Shown: one piece after another, positions 11,601 through 23,737 of the stretch | How the letters are laid out: each line of letters starts with the position of its first letter | Numbering within the stretch: the first letter of the stretch is position 1 | Assembly (NCBI GenBank): GCA_003255025.1 | Contig: QANY01003934.1 | Span: 186,001-250,000 of the forward strand | DNA from: Datisca glomerata | Lineage: Eukaryota > Streptophyta > Magnoliopsida > Cucurbitales > Datiscaceae | Reading direction: 5' to 3' | DNA length: 64,000 bases | The notes under the pieces: generated by a model | Database searches by the model: none | What the model saw: the letters and a program-made list of their open reading frames with translations, nothing else | What the model was told of the DNA's origin: nothing | Position numbers and translations under genes: made by a program

Positions 11601-12135
11601 AATTTCTGGAAAGTGACTTGGTTAAGAAGAAATAAATAAGGATTATTATCCTTAGTCTGATCTGGAGTAATCGGATTGGTCTGATCTAGGCTAGTCTGAT
11701 TTAGACTCTGAGTAGGCTGATCTGGTGAGGAAGTCGCGGCTGAGTCTAAAGGGGTTATCCCTTTGGTAGTGGACTGTTTAAGGAGATTTAGATCCTGGGA
11801 AAGGATTTGATTAGCAGTTTTGATCTGCTGAATATCAGATTAATTGTATTAATTTCCATTTTCAGATCTGAAATAGTAATAGGTTTGGCAGTAACGAGGC
11901 TTGTTAAATACGATTTAAGAGCTCTTTCATATTGTAGTTTCAATAGGGTTGATCTCAAGAGTAGTATAAGTCTTATAACAAATTTCTAAGAACTTTAATT
12001 TCATCTCGGGATCAGTGATCTGGTTAGCTGTAGCGAGAAGATATCATTGGGGTTCAGTTAAGACATTTAGACTTGGTCCAGTTAGATCAAGACCGTTCAT
12101 CTCAACTATTGCCTTCCAATAGTTGGTTTCAGTTA

Positions 12136-12811
12136 TCATGTTACATGTCTAAGAGCAATAAGTCTGTTCTGGTTGTTCAGAGGTGACAGATGAGTCAGAG
12201 TCAGATGCATGTATATGAGCAAAGTCCTCATCTGTATTACTTCGATAGAACTGCATTCAGAGAGACAATTTAGGATTTTCTGTTGAGTCTTTTCATCAAG
12301 AGATAATTCATTGAGTCTTCTCTTAAATTTGGATAGGCATTTATTAGCAAAATGTCCTGATAACCCACACTTATAACATGTGCCTTTGGATTTATGCTTG
12401 CTGGAGGGAAATTTCTTCAGATGTGGGACATATTTATGTCTGGACTCTTTATGTCTGGATTTCTTTTTCGATAAGTATTTTTTGTGGGATTTGTAAGGCT
12501 TAGAAGTCCTGTGAGGTTTAGAAGTAGAAGGATATTGTCTCTTAGTATCGTAGGCAAATTGATCGCAAAAATCACCCAATTCTTTTCTGTTATCAAGGTT
12601 TTGATTTTTCATCATATGCTGTAATTCATGTCATTGCAAAATCCCAGCCCTTCTTCAATGACAAGGGCAATGAGATGGCCATAGGTATACTGGTCGTAGG
12701 GAATGTCCATTTGATCATGTTTATCCCTGAGTTTTCTACGAACTCTTTCAGTAAAAAGACTTGAGAGACCATCGATGAATTTAGCCTTCCGATGTTCACT
12801 ATTGGCATCAC
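12136..12811 (-). pseudogene. Pararetrovirus coat-protein region with CCHC zinc knuckle
   Basis: Two broken minus-strand frames (12626-12811 and 12136-12615). The second is 159 codons. It starts with a strongly basic Ser/Lys/His-rich stretch, has CYKCGLSGHFANKC (CX2CX4HX4C, all four zinc ligands intact) about residue 80, then a short leucine-rich segment (KFKRRLNELSLDEKTQQKIL). Basic stretch plus one zinc knuckle is the C-terminal part of caulimovirid coat proteins, where it binds nucleic acid. A frameshift near 12616 separates it from the upstream part. Confidence 0.7.
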
Positions 12812-13222
12812 CTTTTTACATGACTTTCATGAGAAAGACATCCTTATACCATCGTTAAGTGGGTTAAATAGGGGCATCTCAAATTCTGTAATAGTTCTCG
12901 ATGTTTGTCAGTATCAACAATGCCAGGTCCAAGTAAGTGATGGATGATAGATTGGGCAAGAGTATAACAGGCATCTTTAGTTCTGGTATGCGCACAAGTT
13001 ATAGGGTCAATGTGGATCTTAAAGGAATTTAATATCTTTAAACGCTGACTATCAGTGAGAAAGTTGTCCCATCATCCTTTAAGTGTTCATGTGAAATCAT
13101 TAACAAGAAACCGACAGATCTTGTGATTTGTATTATTATTCTATTTGCATACAGAAGAGTACATAATAATCAAATAGATAGTTTCAAAGACTTGGTATTC
13201 GGATTTTCCATCTATGTTCCAC

Positions 13223-14338
13223 TCATAGAGTGGTTTTGCCATGATAGGATTTCTGGGAATGAAGGAAATCTTCTTCATACAAAAGATTCTGAGGAGTAAG
13301 TCTAAGATAATAATATCTACTGGGTCTTGTTAAAGCCATACGATCAATGGGTCTTTTGGAATAGAAATATGAGAGTTTATTAATGGTATCATAAAAAAAA
13401 ATTTGGATATCCAAATTTTGAGATAGGGAAAAGTCTTCAGATTGATCATGTTGTGGTGAATCTTCCTGATTCAACATATTCAGTTGACCAGAGGTTTCAA
13501 GGGGTGGAAATCTTAAGATTTTTTATTTTCCCAATAAGAGTTTCCATAAACCTTCCTTTTTTTAGTAGATTTTAATTTAAAATTCTGGACATCAAGAGGG
13601 GGTTTGATAGTTACAGGTTCAAGGTTAAGTTTCTGCTTGTCAACAAGATGTTGTTAAGTCTTAGTACCCTGTGTGTCCTGTATTTGAGCAATGTGATCCT
13701 CAATTCTTGTTAACTGTGTGTCTATAGTTTGAAGGAAGAGATTTGTATAATTATTCTGTTTGGTTAAGGGTAGAATATCTTTAATCTTAAGAGGATCCTG
13801 ATGATTAACTTTCTTTCGGACTTCAGTATATGAGTTTATAACTAAAGGTTTCTGATTCTCATTTCCTGGAGCAAGTTCTAAGGATAAAGGTGGTGGATGA
13901 GTAGACTGGTAAGTTCGATCATCTGTGGTAATCTAAGTTTTTTATATGGTAGACAAAACGTGTAACTGCTGGTCATCGTGTATTTTAACATTTAAGGTGA
14001 GCTGATAATACTATTCAGGAAACGAGTAAAGGCGTTGATCTCTCTCTAACTGGTAGTAATAAAGGTTTTTAAGATCTAAAAGCTGTTGAGAATTATGGTT
14101 GAAAAAATACCAATTCCTAAAATCCTGGTACTTAGGCTGCATAAAATCATGGTGAAGACATTGTCTTAATAAAATTTTGGGTGTAAAATCCATTAACGTT
14201 TAAATTGCATGTCATTGACGGTTGGGCTATATGGCCTTCTGTTAGTATTAGATTCATAAACACCATGAGGTATCTGGTTGTCAGATATGTGTATTCATTT
14301 GATATAGTCCTCAGGGATAAAGGAATTCTTAGATCCAT
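13223..14338 (-). pseudogene. Pararetrovirus region between movement protein and coat core
   Basis: Broken minus-strand frames (14147-14338, 14011-14193, 13223-13477) linking the movement-protein and coat regions. The stretch at 13423-13742 is the one duplicated in inverted orientation at 15370-15686, where it is still open. Here it has at least one stop (ACT TAA) that the inverted copy lacks. Products of this part are not recognisable beyond a coat N-terminal/linker role inferred from position. Confidence 0.5.
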
Positions 14339-14654
14339 TAGATCCTATTGGTTCAGATATAGATTGTCTGGAGGATTCGCGAATATCAACTTTATAAGGA
14401 GGAATACTTATGTTACTTATACTAGAAAGTCTTCTAGTTAAAGGTTTCTGGAAACAAAGATAGACATTACCTCATTGGGTTTAAATGACATCTTCAATAG
14501 ATTGTCATATGATAGGTCTGGTAGGTACGACATTAGGGATTTGCCATATTTCAGGAAAAATGATGTCAGACCAAGGTATCATACGAGGAATAGCGACCTG
14601 GCTGTTGAAGAGATTAGTATCAATAAGGATTGTATGTCCTTGCTCGCGTTGCTT

Positions 14655-15264
14655 TCAGGTGTAAGGATTTAAGGTTGTGATAACCTTAAGATGAATCCTG
14701 AATAAGATAGCAAAAGGAGAAGATCCTAGAAGGTAATCATAACCATGTGATTGAACTCTGAGTTCAAGAACTTTCACTAAATTACTGTCAGAAAGAGCAA
14801 TGCTTATATTTGAATAAATATTAAAATAGACTGGTCCATGATATAAACTAGTCTCTATAGCGCCCATAAGTGAGGCTTCCAGTTTAAGCATCTACCATTT
14901 CTAAGAGTGCATTGTATGTTGGTGTTCTGACATAATAAAGTCAAAGGTTTGAATGCAATTTGAACAAGTCCTATATGCAGATATTTATACTTTTGTATAA
15001 AAGGATATAAATCATGGATATTCAAGAGATATATTATGTCATCATTATTCTGTAAAGGAATAGCATATTCAAAAATTTTAATTATCTTTCTACTAGTGAA
15101 ATCAAATGTTCCAATTTTATAATTATTTCTGGTTTAACTTTGGGTATAGTCCATTTATCCAAAGCTTCTTTTGCATTTTGATAAGCAATTAATTCTGTTA
15201 CTTCAGAGGTTGAGGCTACGATATTAGCTATTGTTGTGATAGAAGGTGAGATTAGACCATACAT
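14655..15264 (-). pseudogene. Pararetrovirus movement-protein-like region (30K superfamily)
   Basis: Frames at 15082-15264 and 14655-14891 on the minus strand. The second contains SLYHGPVYFN followed by ISIALSDSNLVKVLELRV. The conserved aspartate after LS and the alternating hydrophobic strands are the core of the 30K plant movement-protein fold. The first frame (STSEVTELIAY, PKVKPEI) would be the N-terminus, beginning about 80 nt after the primer site. Stops separate the two pieces. First position after the leader is normal for caulimovirids. Confidence 0.6.
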
Positions 15265-15279
15265 GGATGTATTGCGACC

Positions 15280-15686
15280 ATGTATGCATTATTTAAAAGA
15301 TATATAAACACTACTATAACCAAAACTATTCATGGTTCTGATACTAACTTTCAGCTAACCGACACGCATCTCTTCCTTCAAACTGTAGGCACACAATTGA
15401 CCAGAATTGAGGATCACGTTGCTCAAATACAGGACACACGGGGTACTAAGACTCAACAACATCCTGTTGACAAGTGGAAACTTAACCTTGAACCGGTTAC
15501 TATCAAACCCCCTCTTGATGTCCAGAATTTTAAATTAAAATCTACTAAAAAAGATGAAGATTTTATGGAAACTCTTATTGGAAAAATAAAAAATTTTAAG
15601 ATTTCCACCTCTGAAAGCTCTGGTCAACTGAATATGATGAATCAGGAAGATTCACCACATCAATGAATCTGAAGACTTTTCCCTAT
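15280..15686 (+). pseudogene. Inverted second fragment of the same pararetrovirus (open 128-codon frame)
   Basis: From 15370 to 15686 the plus strand matches the reverse complement of 13423-13742 at roughly 90 percent by eye (for example 'gaggatcacgttgctcaaat'). It is therefore a head-to-head fragment from the region between movement and coat proteins. The frame is open through this part (15280-15666, polar, Gln/Lys/Thr-rich, about one coiled-coil's worth). Its first 30 codons come from the other virus copy's leader, so the ATG is accidental. Junction details are given as a finding. Confidence 0.8.
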
Positions 15687-15689
15687 ATT

Positions 15690-16055
15690 ATATTACATAT
15701 AATGAGTGAGTGAGCATCTACACACACATAATGAGAGAGAGATAGACGTGGAAAGAGAGAGGGAGAGAGAGAGAGGGGGATATATAGATTGAGAGAGAGA
15801 GAGAAAAGGGAGAGAGAGATTGGAGAGGGAGATATTCTAAGAGAGAGATATAATTATGGATATGTGAGAGAAAAATAATTAAATATATACATTAAAAATA
15901 AAAAGGTATATTAGTAACTAATTAAATATAAAGACTATTAAAGTTAGTTCAATTTGCCACATTAATTATTTAAAAACGATGCTATACTTGATGTACGTGA
16001 CAAAATTATATTTGGAATTGAAAACAATGTATATAGATATCATCAATTTTATAAA
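15690..16055 (+). repeat. Right end of the dispersed repeat family (copy A)
   Basis: A GA-rich block ('ataatgagtgagtgag' then gagaga tracts) followed by 'ggtatattagtaactaa' and 'gatgctatacttgatgtac'. The same order occurs in copy B at 24960-25167 continuing at 32946-33065, where a LINE splits it. Copy B's left part ends in the complementary CT-rich block, so the family appears to have inverted, GA/CT-rich subterminal regions. Confidence 0.6.
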
Positions 16056-16059
16056 ATGA

Positions 16060-18060
16060 TAAGGAAAGTTGGCGTCACCCAATGGGTATGGGCCAAATAT
16101 TTCTCCCTTCCACAACGGTTCTAATCACCTATAGGGCCGTTATCTTTTTAGTTAATTTTTTCCCGTAATTATTTTGATTAATACATTTTATTATTTTTCT
16201 ATTACTATCTTTAGACTAGTTAGAGCGCACGGTTTATAAGCGTATATAATTATTATAATAACTTTAGATAAAATATGAAATTTAAGAGAAATCACAACTT
16301 AAATTACATAAATATGTAATACAATTAAATATATTTCTTTCATCATCTTAGACTAATTACTATCTCAGTTTCTAATGGACCATATATTAATACTCTAATA
16401 TATTCTATTCATTTTATTCAAAAGTTCATTTGTTTAAGGTCCTAAAGATAAAAAAGACTGAAAATTTTAAAACTAATGATATCTAATTAATTTTCAATAC
16501 AATAGAAAGAAAATGAAAAGAATGAATAATATTCACGTCTTAAATCTAAGTTGTTGCATATTTTTATGAGATGAGAGATAATATATGAACAAAAAGACAA
16601 CAATAACTTAAACTTACCAAAGAGCGTCAAATCAAACTAAATTAAATAAAATGAAAGTTAAATTGCAAACCGAGAAGCTAAAAATACGTATATTTATAGT
16701 GTTTTTCTCTATGGTCTTTTAATTGATAAGTAACAATAACAGAATAAATTCTTGGGTTCCATCAAATTTATGAATAATAATCATTGTTAATTAAAAATTT
16801 TGATGAAGATCAAAGTGAATTTAGAAGAAGTATTTGAATGAAAAAAAATTAACATTGTGGTTAATAAAGGGAAATAACAACCGGCATAAACAATTTATTG
16901 TGCTTTTTTTAAGAAAGGTCAAACCAACCGATACTGGTCTTAGAGTAGTTTAGAGGTTGTTAATTAATTCTATATCATAATTATCTATTAATTATATTTA
17001 TTATTTTAGGTTGCAAAAGAGGGTAGAGAATGTGTGAGTTGTATGTAGTGACGTGTTATTGAATTTTATTTGTGGCTTGTAATGATTATAACAATATCCA
17101 AATTATAAAAAATATATTCTTCAAATTTGTTGGGTAGGATAAAGTAGAATTATTAATTCAATTATAGATTTAGAATGAATTGATTTTTTAATGTAAAAAA
17201 TCATTACAAAATCTAAATTTATTTTTTAATAATGTTACTACTATGATATACAAATAAATCTGTATCTAGTTTTCGTATAATTTCAATCAATTCCGTCTTT
17301 ATTTTTTACAAAATATTCTATAAACTTATTTTAAATGTAACCCCACATTGAGTATTGTGGTAGCTTTATTATAATAACATATTAAAAATTGCCGTCAAGA
17401 AAAACATATTTAAAATAAGTTTATACTGGTGAATAAGATTTAATTTTCAGAATTTTATATGTATAAGGTGAATAAACAAAACTAAAGTAAGATTTAATTT
17501 ATATTGTTAACATGTTCTTTTTAATAAAAATGAATAACTGAATTCTATAAAATATTTTCTCTTCACAATGTAATAAATTCACACTAAATTATTTGTTCCC
17601 AAGAAAATCCACCAATGATGAATATATTGTAATTATCATTTTTATGTGATTAATATAATAATATATTTAATATAAACTTACTATGACATGCATAATTAGA
17701 GTTAATAAAAATTGTCACATAACATGATGAGAAACTAACATATCTAACTTTATATATATAAGATCGGGTGATTTATATAGATCAAATGAGTTATTTTTAA
17801 CATTATAATTAAGTTTAAATTAAGTTAGGTGATTTATTTAGATCAATCGGGTGACTAATTTAGTTTATAATTAAGTTTAAATAAATTGGGTAATTTGTTT
17901 TGATTATAAGTTTAAAATAAAACAAATAAAGGTGAGATGCAAACTTTATAATGTTTAGTCATCGATACATGATATTTTGGTTGGGAGTAGAAAATGATCT
18001 CACCAAAGACAGTACTCGTTGTAATTTGATCAGCCTAGAGGCTCTTATTGGAAACGCGAC
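16060..18060. other. AT-rich intergenic sequence
   Basis: No coding potential or RNA gene seen. A short imperfect duplication lies at about 17760-17890 ('gggtgatttatatagatca', 'attaagtttaaa'). Confidence 0.5.
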
Positions 18061-18089
18061 GCCTGTGAGGTGGAAGCGTGGAGTTTTTT

Positions 18090-20090
18090 AAAATTTATTA
18101 AAAATGAATATTTTTTATAAAATAAAATAAATGCGACACAACGATTTACAAGTTAAATCTTTTATTGAAAAACTCTTTTCAATCAGGATCTATTATATAT
18201 TGAATGTAAGACATACATGGATAAGAATCATATACCTCTTGTAGTCTATATCAAGTGTCCTCACAAACAAACGATCATGCGTTCACATGAACAACAGACT
18301 TCGATATTCACACAAAGATCTTCAAAGTCAATCCTCAAATGTACTAGGTCATGTGTAGACATGTAGAATAGATCAAAGACAATTTGTTTATCTCTAGATG
18401 TACTCAACACATGAGATCTAGATATTTATTGAGAATGATTAATTTTGTGAGACAATTTTCTGAGAGAATACGATAATTTTTCTCATAGAGTTTTTTTATT
18501 AACTTTTAATATCAGAGAGTTTCACTCTGATTATGTTCTCAACAATTCTCAACTGATGCAACCAATCCTGAGATCATTAGAATAATATCTATCTATAATT
18601 TTTAGGGATAATCTAAAAATAATATTTAATTTTAAAATTACCATTGCGGTGGGACCCACTCCAATTTGTGCACAACTACAGTGCCACACGGCACTGGGTG
18701 TCACGACACTACTGTAGTGTCATGTGGCACTATACTATTGTACGGCCACTGCTGTAGTGCCACGTGGCACTATAGTAGCTCACGTCAATCATTGATTCAC
18801 CATCAGCGATTGACACGTGACAATTACTGTAAGTTAAATATTTATGTTAATCGGATAAATATCCACATATCAGCTAATTCAAAATTAACTTGTCTGATTA
18901 TTCCTATCAACTAGCTTATATGTTAGTTCACAAATAACAAATTTAGTTTATTCAAATTTTGAATTATTGTGTAATTATAATTTGACATTATCTAATTTTA
19001 TAAATTAGATATACTATCTCACTTATCGATAATTAAAAAAATAATCAGATATAATTATTTATATATAATTTCTGAAATTAATATAAATAATTTAATTAAT
19101 TAATCACATATAATTATCTTATAATTATGTACTTTCTCCAAGACTGTGTAGTACATAGGTGACTTGATGACCATAGACCTATAATCTTAAGCTCCAACAA
19201 ACCGGATTATTAATCAAACTCTTTAATTAAATAATCTTATTTATTAATTTCATTATTACTCCACTATAAATATGAAATTTCACTCTTAGAGATTATATAA
19301 TGTATTTACAGGTAGTCCATTGGTATAATCATTTCACGTACTTCTATCATCTAATTATTGGTTCGTAAATTAGAGCCGATCAAAATTATCATTTTACTCT
19401 TCTAAATACCTTTTGATCATTAAGTATCATTAATTCACTAGTGAATGACTAATTTATAATCGTATTATAAATTTGAGCTCAATAACCAGTCCGTTCCAGA
19501 ATTAACACTTAAGAGTATCGATATACGATCTGTTGAGAAAGTTTGAATCCTAATATTATAAAATCATGTTCTCAGCCATCCATATCACCGAATCTCCAAA
19601 AAGTCACTAGTCTGTTTTACAAACAAACCTTAATGAGTAAATTAAAATATCCAGTAGACATGTATAGAAGTTTATGACTACTCACGATTCAGACTTATCT
19701 ACATATGATCATCAGATTGATGTGTATTAAATCTTTATGATAAACAACAAGTTAGTAAATAAATTAATTCACATCGATCATGTCATATATAATCTTATTA
19801 TATAAAGTATATTCACTAATAAGTCTATCAATACCAATGATCCAGATCTAAATCACATGCATTTATAATGCTTACTGAACCCTACTAGCAACTATTCATT
19901 AAAGATTCTAAACTTTAATATGTCGCAGACAATTTTATTCATTATCTATGATCTTAATCACCTTGTACTAATATTTACATAAATTACTCAACAATAATTT
20001 AAAAGAACAATTATAAAAAAATTATAATTTCATTAATTTCATATTAAAATGTCGATACATATGCTTTGAAGACATTACCCTCAACAACTC
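18090..20090 (-). mobile_element. 2 kb noncoding repeat-like module
   Basis: A long stretch with no open frames but with ordered, non-random sequence. I have the impression of having seen closely similar noncoding sequence dispersed in other angiosperm genomes (read on the minus strand, beginning near 'ttgttgagggtaatgtctt'), but this is recollection, not a search. It could be an LTR or internal part of a large non-autonomous retroelement. No LTR pair or target duplication is found in this window. Confidence 0.35.
18665..18830. repeat. Cluster of G-box palindromes and short inverted repeats
   Basis: Within about 115 bp, the unit 'actgtagtgccacgtggca' recurs three times in variants, including the perfect 14 bp palindrome GTGCCACGTGGCAC (contains CACGTG) near 18757-18770. 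Just after it 'gtcaatc'...'gattgac' forms another inverted pair. The 82-codon frame across it (18666-18914) is a by-product of the repeats. Confidence 0.7.
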
Positions 20091-20099
20091 TCTCTCTCT

Positions 20100-21780
20100 A
20101 TGTGGGTCAATGAGCTGTCTTTTGCTCCAGATTTATTTTTTCTTCTCATAGGAAGCCCAAAGATCATAGAATATGAAATATTCCTTGTAGTTTAAGGCCA
20201 AAAATGGTTTTTATTTTGCAAATTAAGAGGACAATCGTTTTTGGACTTTATTTGGGTTAAATGATCTTTTAATGGGTTAAATAACCATTATGATACCTCT
20301 CTCCTATGAGCAGTATCAAATGAGGCATTTCACTCCTTATTTTACACACCAAATAAGTATTCTAGCTCTCATTTTCTCTCTATTCTTGGTCTCTATATTT
20401 TTTCTAGTTTTTCTTCTAGTTTTATTAGTTCAATTTTCTGTTCGGTCTCGGTTCAGTTTTTAGTCCGGTCTCGGTTCGGTTATCGATTCGGTCTGCTTTG
20501 GTTTATTTCTGGTTCCTCCGACAGTTTGGTTTTCTAGTCGAAGTTTTGGTCTTGCGTCTTTATTCTGGTGGTAGAATTATGACAAGTCATTTCGATTAAA
20601 GTGGTGAAGTTGGGTGATATATAGCTGACTCAAACTGTTTTATCTTGAGAAACATACGTTGTTATCAACTTTAGTACCACAAATAAGGTGGCGTAACTCT
20701 TTTAAAGAAACTGTGCAACACGACTCGATTTGATTTCTAATTATACTGTTACTCTGTTCCATTTAGTTAACGTTGGTATTTTCTTTATTTACATTTCATA
20801 ATTATTGCTATTATTTGTAAGTATGTTATTTACCTGTTGTAATTGATTTATTTACTAAATTGTAGTATTATTGTTATTTGTATTTAATCTTATAATGCAA
20901 TACACTATTTTCAGCAGTAGTTTCTGGAGAATAATAGTGAAAAACATAATTAATTTTTAATTAATTTTATAAAGTGATGAATTACTAACAAATTTAATAT
21001 AAAAAATATTTTATTACAGATTTGTAATTTTTTTTTGTAAGTGGGATCGAAATTACACAACTTGAGCTCAAACCCATACTAAGGGGATATCCTTACTTGA
21101 TGATCAATTGAGCTACATGCACTTATCACAGAAGATAAAAATAAAAACTTTTACACGAGCTTATTGAAAGGTTACAATAGATTTATAATGGAGAATGAAG
21201 AATCTTTAAAGACAGAGTGAGAAGTATAAGAGAAGGAGAAGAGAAGATAAAAAATAAACAGTTAACTACACGAAATAATTAGAATTATTCGAGAATGTGA
21301 AGAGAAGATAAAAGAAAAGTTTTACATGAAATTGTTGAAAGATTACAAGGGATTTATAATAATTGTTACAATATTTTGTTTATCTCACAATTATATTTAT
21401 TAGTTTACTTCAATTTGTAGTGCTTTAAGTATATGTAATAAAAAACCATTAAAGATTTTTGTTCTGCGTACACATTCTATACTTTCTCGGGTCAATTTGA
21501 TTTATTAATTTTCTTGATCTAGTCTTGGCGAAATAATATATACATATATATTACAGTTTTAGGCTTAATAATTTCTACACATTTGAGATATTTATTAGAA
21601 CAGATTTATATATATTGAGCTATATATTCGTGTTGTATTATCACCCAAATTTTGAATAGAACAAATATCAATTTAGTGGACTTACTCTTTAATGCATATA
21701 ATTTTGAGCCGTTAATTAGATCTTTACTCTAGAGTTTGAGACTATAAAGTTTAGTTGTAGATAATGATTTTGTTTCTTTT
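20100..21780. other. Intergenic, pyrimidine-rich then AT-rich
   Basis: 20330-20560 is pyrimidine-rich with repeated 'ggtctcggttcggtt'-like words. The remainder is AT-rich with an imperfect duplication at about 21140-21360 ('gaagagaagataaaa', 'gattacaagggatttataat'). No gene seen. Confidence 0.45.
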
Positions 21781-21783
21781 TGA

Positions 21784-21804
21784 AGTGCAACGCACATTTT
21801 CTAG
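21784..21804 (+). mobile_element. Candidate Helitron 3' terminus
   Basis: 'agtgcaacgcacattttctag': a small hairpin (gtgc-aa-cgcac) a few bases before CTAG (21801-21804), the layout of Helitron 3' ends. A matching 5' end upstream was not found. Confidence 0.4.
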
Positions 21805-21819
21805 ATCTATCTAGTTTAG

Positions 21820-22260
21820 TCTAGTATATAAAAGGCACAACCATGACAGAAATTTTTGGACAAAGTTATCCCTCCACTTTTTTAAATTAAAAAATGCCCA
21901 TCAAGTATTGCATATCGTCATTATATTATTGATTTGTTTAACAATTTATACATATTAGTAATTAATAATTCATTTATAATTCTAATGAATTAATGTTGGT
22001 AATTTATAAAGTAATCGTGAATTTTCATTTTTAATAATTATTATTAAATAATTAATTTAGTTTATCTTATATTGTTTGTTATTAAGATTTTATCATTGTA
22101 TTATTAGTGCTCTAACAGTTTGTGCATATTAATAATTAATAACTCATCTATAGTTTTAATTAATTAACTTGGATAATTTAATAATTTAGTTATACTTCTA
22201 TAATTATTTTTATTTATTGACAAACTAATTTTATTTATCTTAGATAATTATCTATTATTC
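21820..22260 (+). mobile_element. Candidate Helitron 5' terminus with internal ~185 bp tandem duplication
   Basis: 'tctagtatataaaaggcac' at 21820 has the TC...TATATAAAAGG form of plant Helitron 5' ends and starts 16 bp after a candidate Helitron 3' end. Downstream, 21920-22105 and 22106-22260 are imperfect tandem copies (cat-att-a-taattaataa motif). The 3' end was not located. Confidence 0.4.
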
Positions 22261-23500
22261 CATATATGGAGAAAACTTCCATGATGAGTTTATTTATAGA
22301 CTTTCTTATATGTCTCTTTATTTGATATTAAAACTCTTCAATGTAATTCTTCATTTTGACATTATAACTCTTCAAGAGTGATATCATTCATTTTTTTTTT
22401 ATCTAATTACACCATTTCAACTTGATATCATTCTATATATATTTTTTGGTTTCATGTGTCTATGGGTTATTACTCGAACGCCTTTTCATTTTAAAATACC
22501 TTTAACACTGGGATCGTTAATTGTTGTCAAACACTTAACTTAATTTCTTAATGTATTGAAGAAAAAATCAGCATAGACATTAAATTCATTCCTAAACATT
22601 AATAAAAGTAGTTATATAAATTCTCTTTAAATTAACTTAGCTATTTATGAAAATAATAAAATATTAAAATGCATTTTGACATAACCACATATTTATATGG
22701 GGAAAAAAGAGTCAATTATGATTTATGACGGACTAAATGCAATAAATAAAAAAATGTATGTAGAGGATTTATATATTTCTGTACAATAGTACATTGCGAA
22801 TAAAGAACAATAGTAAGCAACAATAGCATATATATACTAGATGTTTAGGTATACATGTCAGCCGGAGGTTTTTCCCTGGTTATACCTTTTTTATATATTG
22901 TACATGGTATGATTATTCAAGATAAAATAAAATAATTAGTTAATAGTAATTATTACAAAATAATAATAATTACAGTATTAAATTATCAAAATTAATTAAA
23001 TAGATTTATACATGAGTTTTCAAATTATTAATACTTAATTTCAGTGGCCATTTACTCGTTTCAGTCGATGCACTTTTTTCACCAATTTATTCATCTTTCT
23101 TCACCCATTTTATCAACTTATGCTTTTCACCCATTTTATCAATGGATAATATTGTGTTTTTTTTCTATCTTTTCCATATATAGTTGTTGAACCTTTTGAT
23201 ATTATTCCATTTCGACCCACCTAAAGCTCTCCAAAATGAATATGATAGTATACTAAATTCAGCATTTGTGTAGGTTCTTTTACCCTATTATAATATAAGA
23301 GTAAGAAATATAAGATAAACATTACAATATTTCGGCAATTAGCTTTTCCAATTGACATCATGCAACCAAATTTAAATTTAAAAACAAAAATTTCAAATTA
23401 GACGTGTAAGATTCAATGTGTCAAAGAGTGTCTTAGCAGAGAGTTTTTTCAACTAAGAAATTATAATATATAATATCAAAACCTGATTACAATCAACTGA
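22260..23500. other. AT-rich intergenic sequence
   Basis: No open frame with protein character and no RNA gene. Only low-complexity A/T and CT tracts (23060-23120 has a short duplicated 'cacccattttatca'). Confidence 0.5.
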
Positions 23501-23509
23501 ACTGAAATC

Positions 23510-23644
23510 ACTACACAGTTCAGTTTAGTTTAGTTCTTATAGACTCATCGGTTCGGTTCGATTCAGTTACTAAGATACCCGAGGAATTCGGTTCGAATAT
23601 AAAAATAATATACTAACTGATCGAAATGAACCGTGCACACCCCT
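23510..23644 (-). mobile_element. hAT-like element terminus
   Basis: On the minus strand the end reads TAGGGGTGTGCACGGTTC (23644 downwards), the terminal repeat type of many plant hAT elements. It is followed by the cggttcggttcga-type subterminal repeats seen elsewhere in this window. The second end was not found. Confidence 0.4.
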
Positions 23645-23737
23645 AAATTATAATATAATTTTATCGTGATCTTTTGTACCCCTAATTTTACTTTTAAGTT
23701 CTTTGTATTAAAAGTATATTTAATTTATATGACTTTA

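Larger units (their letters stand above)
7554..15345 (-). mobile_element. Endogenous pararetrovirus (Caulimoviridae-like), full unit length, decayed
   Basis: A 7.78 kb viral unit lies between two copies of a primer-binding site complementary to initiator tRNA-Met (15334-15345 and 7554-7565, minus strand). Reading the minus strand from high to low coordinates, the order is a 30K-type movement-protein region, a coat region with a CCHC zinc knuckle, an aspartic protease motif, reverse transcriptase with YIDD, RNase H, an extra 3' region, then a TATA/poly(A)-signal region and the second primer site. This is the caulimovirid order, with no integrase seen and no LTR pair. Petuvirus- or florendovirus-type affinity is likely from the RT wording but unproven. 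Every gene region carries several stops or frameshifts, so the copy is not expected to make protein. Confidence 0.85.

Noticed and set aside
18666..18914. 82-codon frame
   Set aside because: Runs through the G-box repeat cluster; the peptide is the repeat translated.
21040..21125. Possible tRNA-like or SINE sequence ('gggatcgaaattacac', 'caattgagctacatgc')
   Set aside because: No cloverleaf can be drawn and box A/B are not recognisable.
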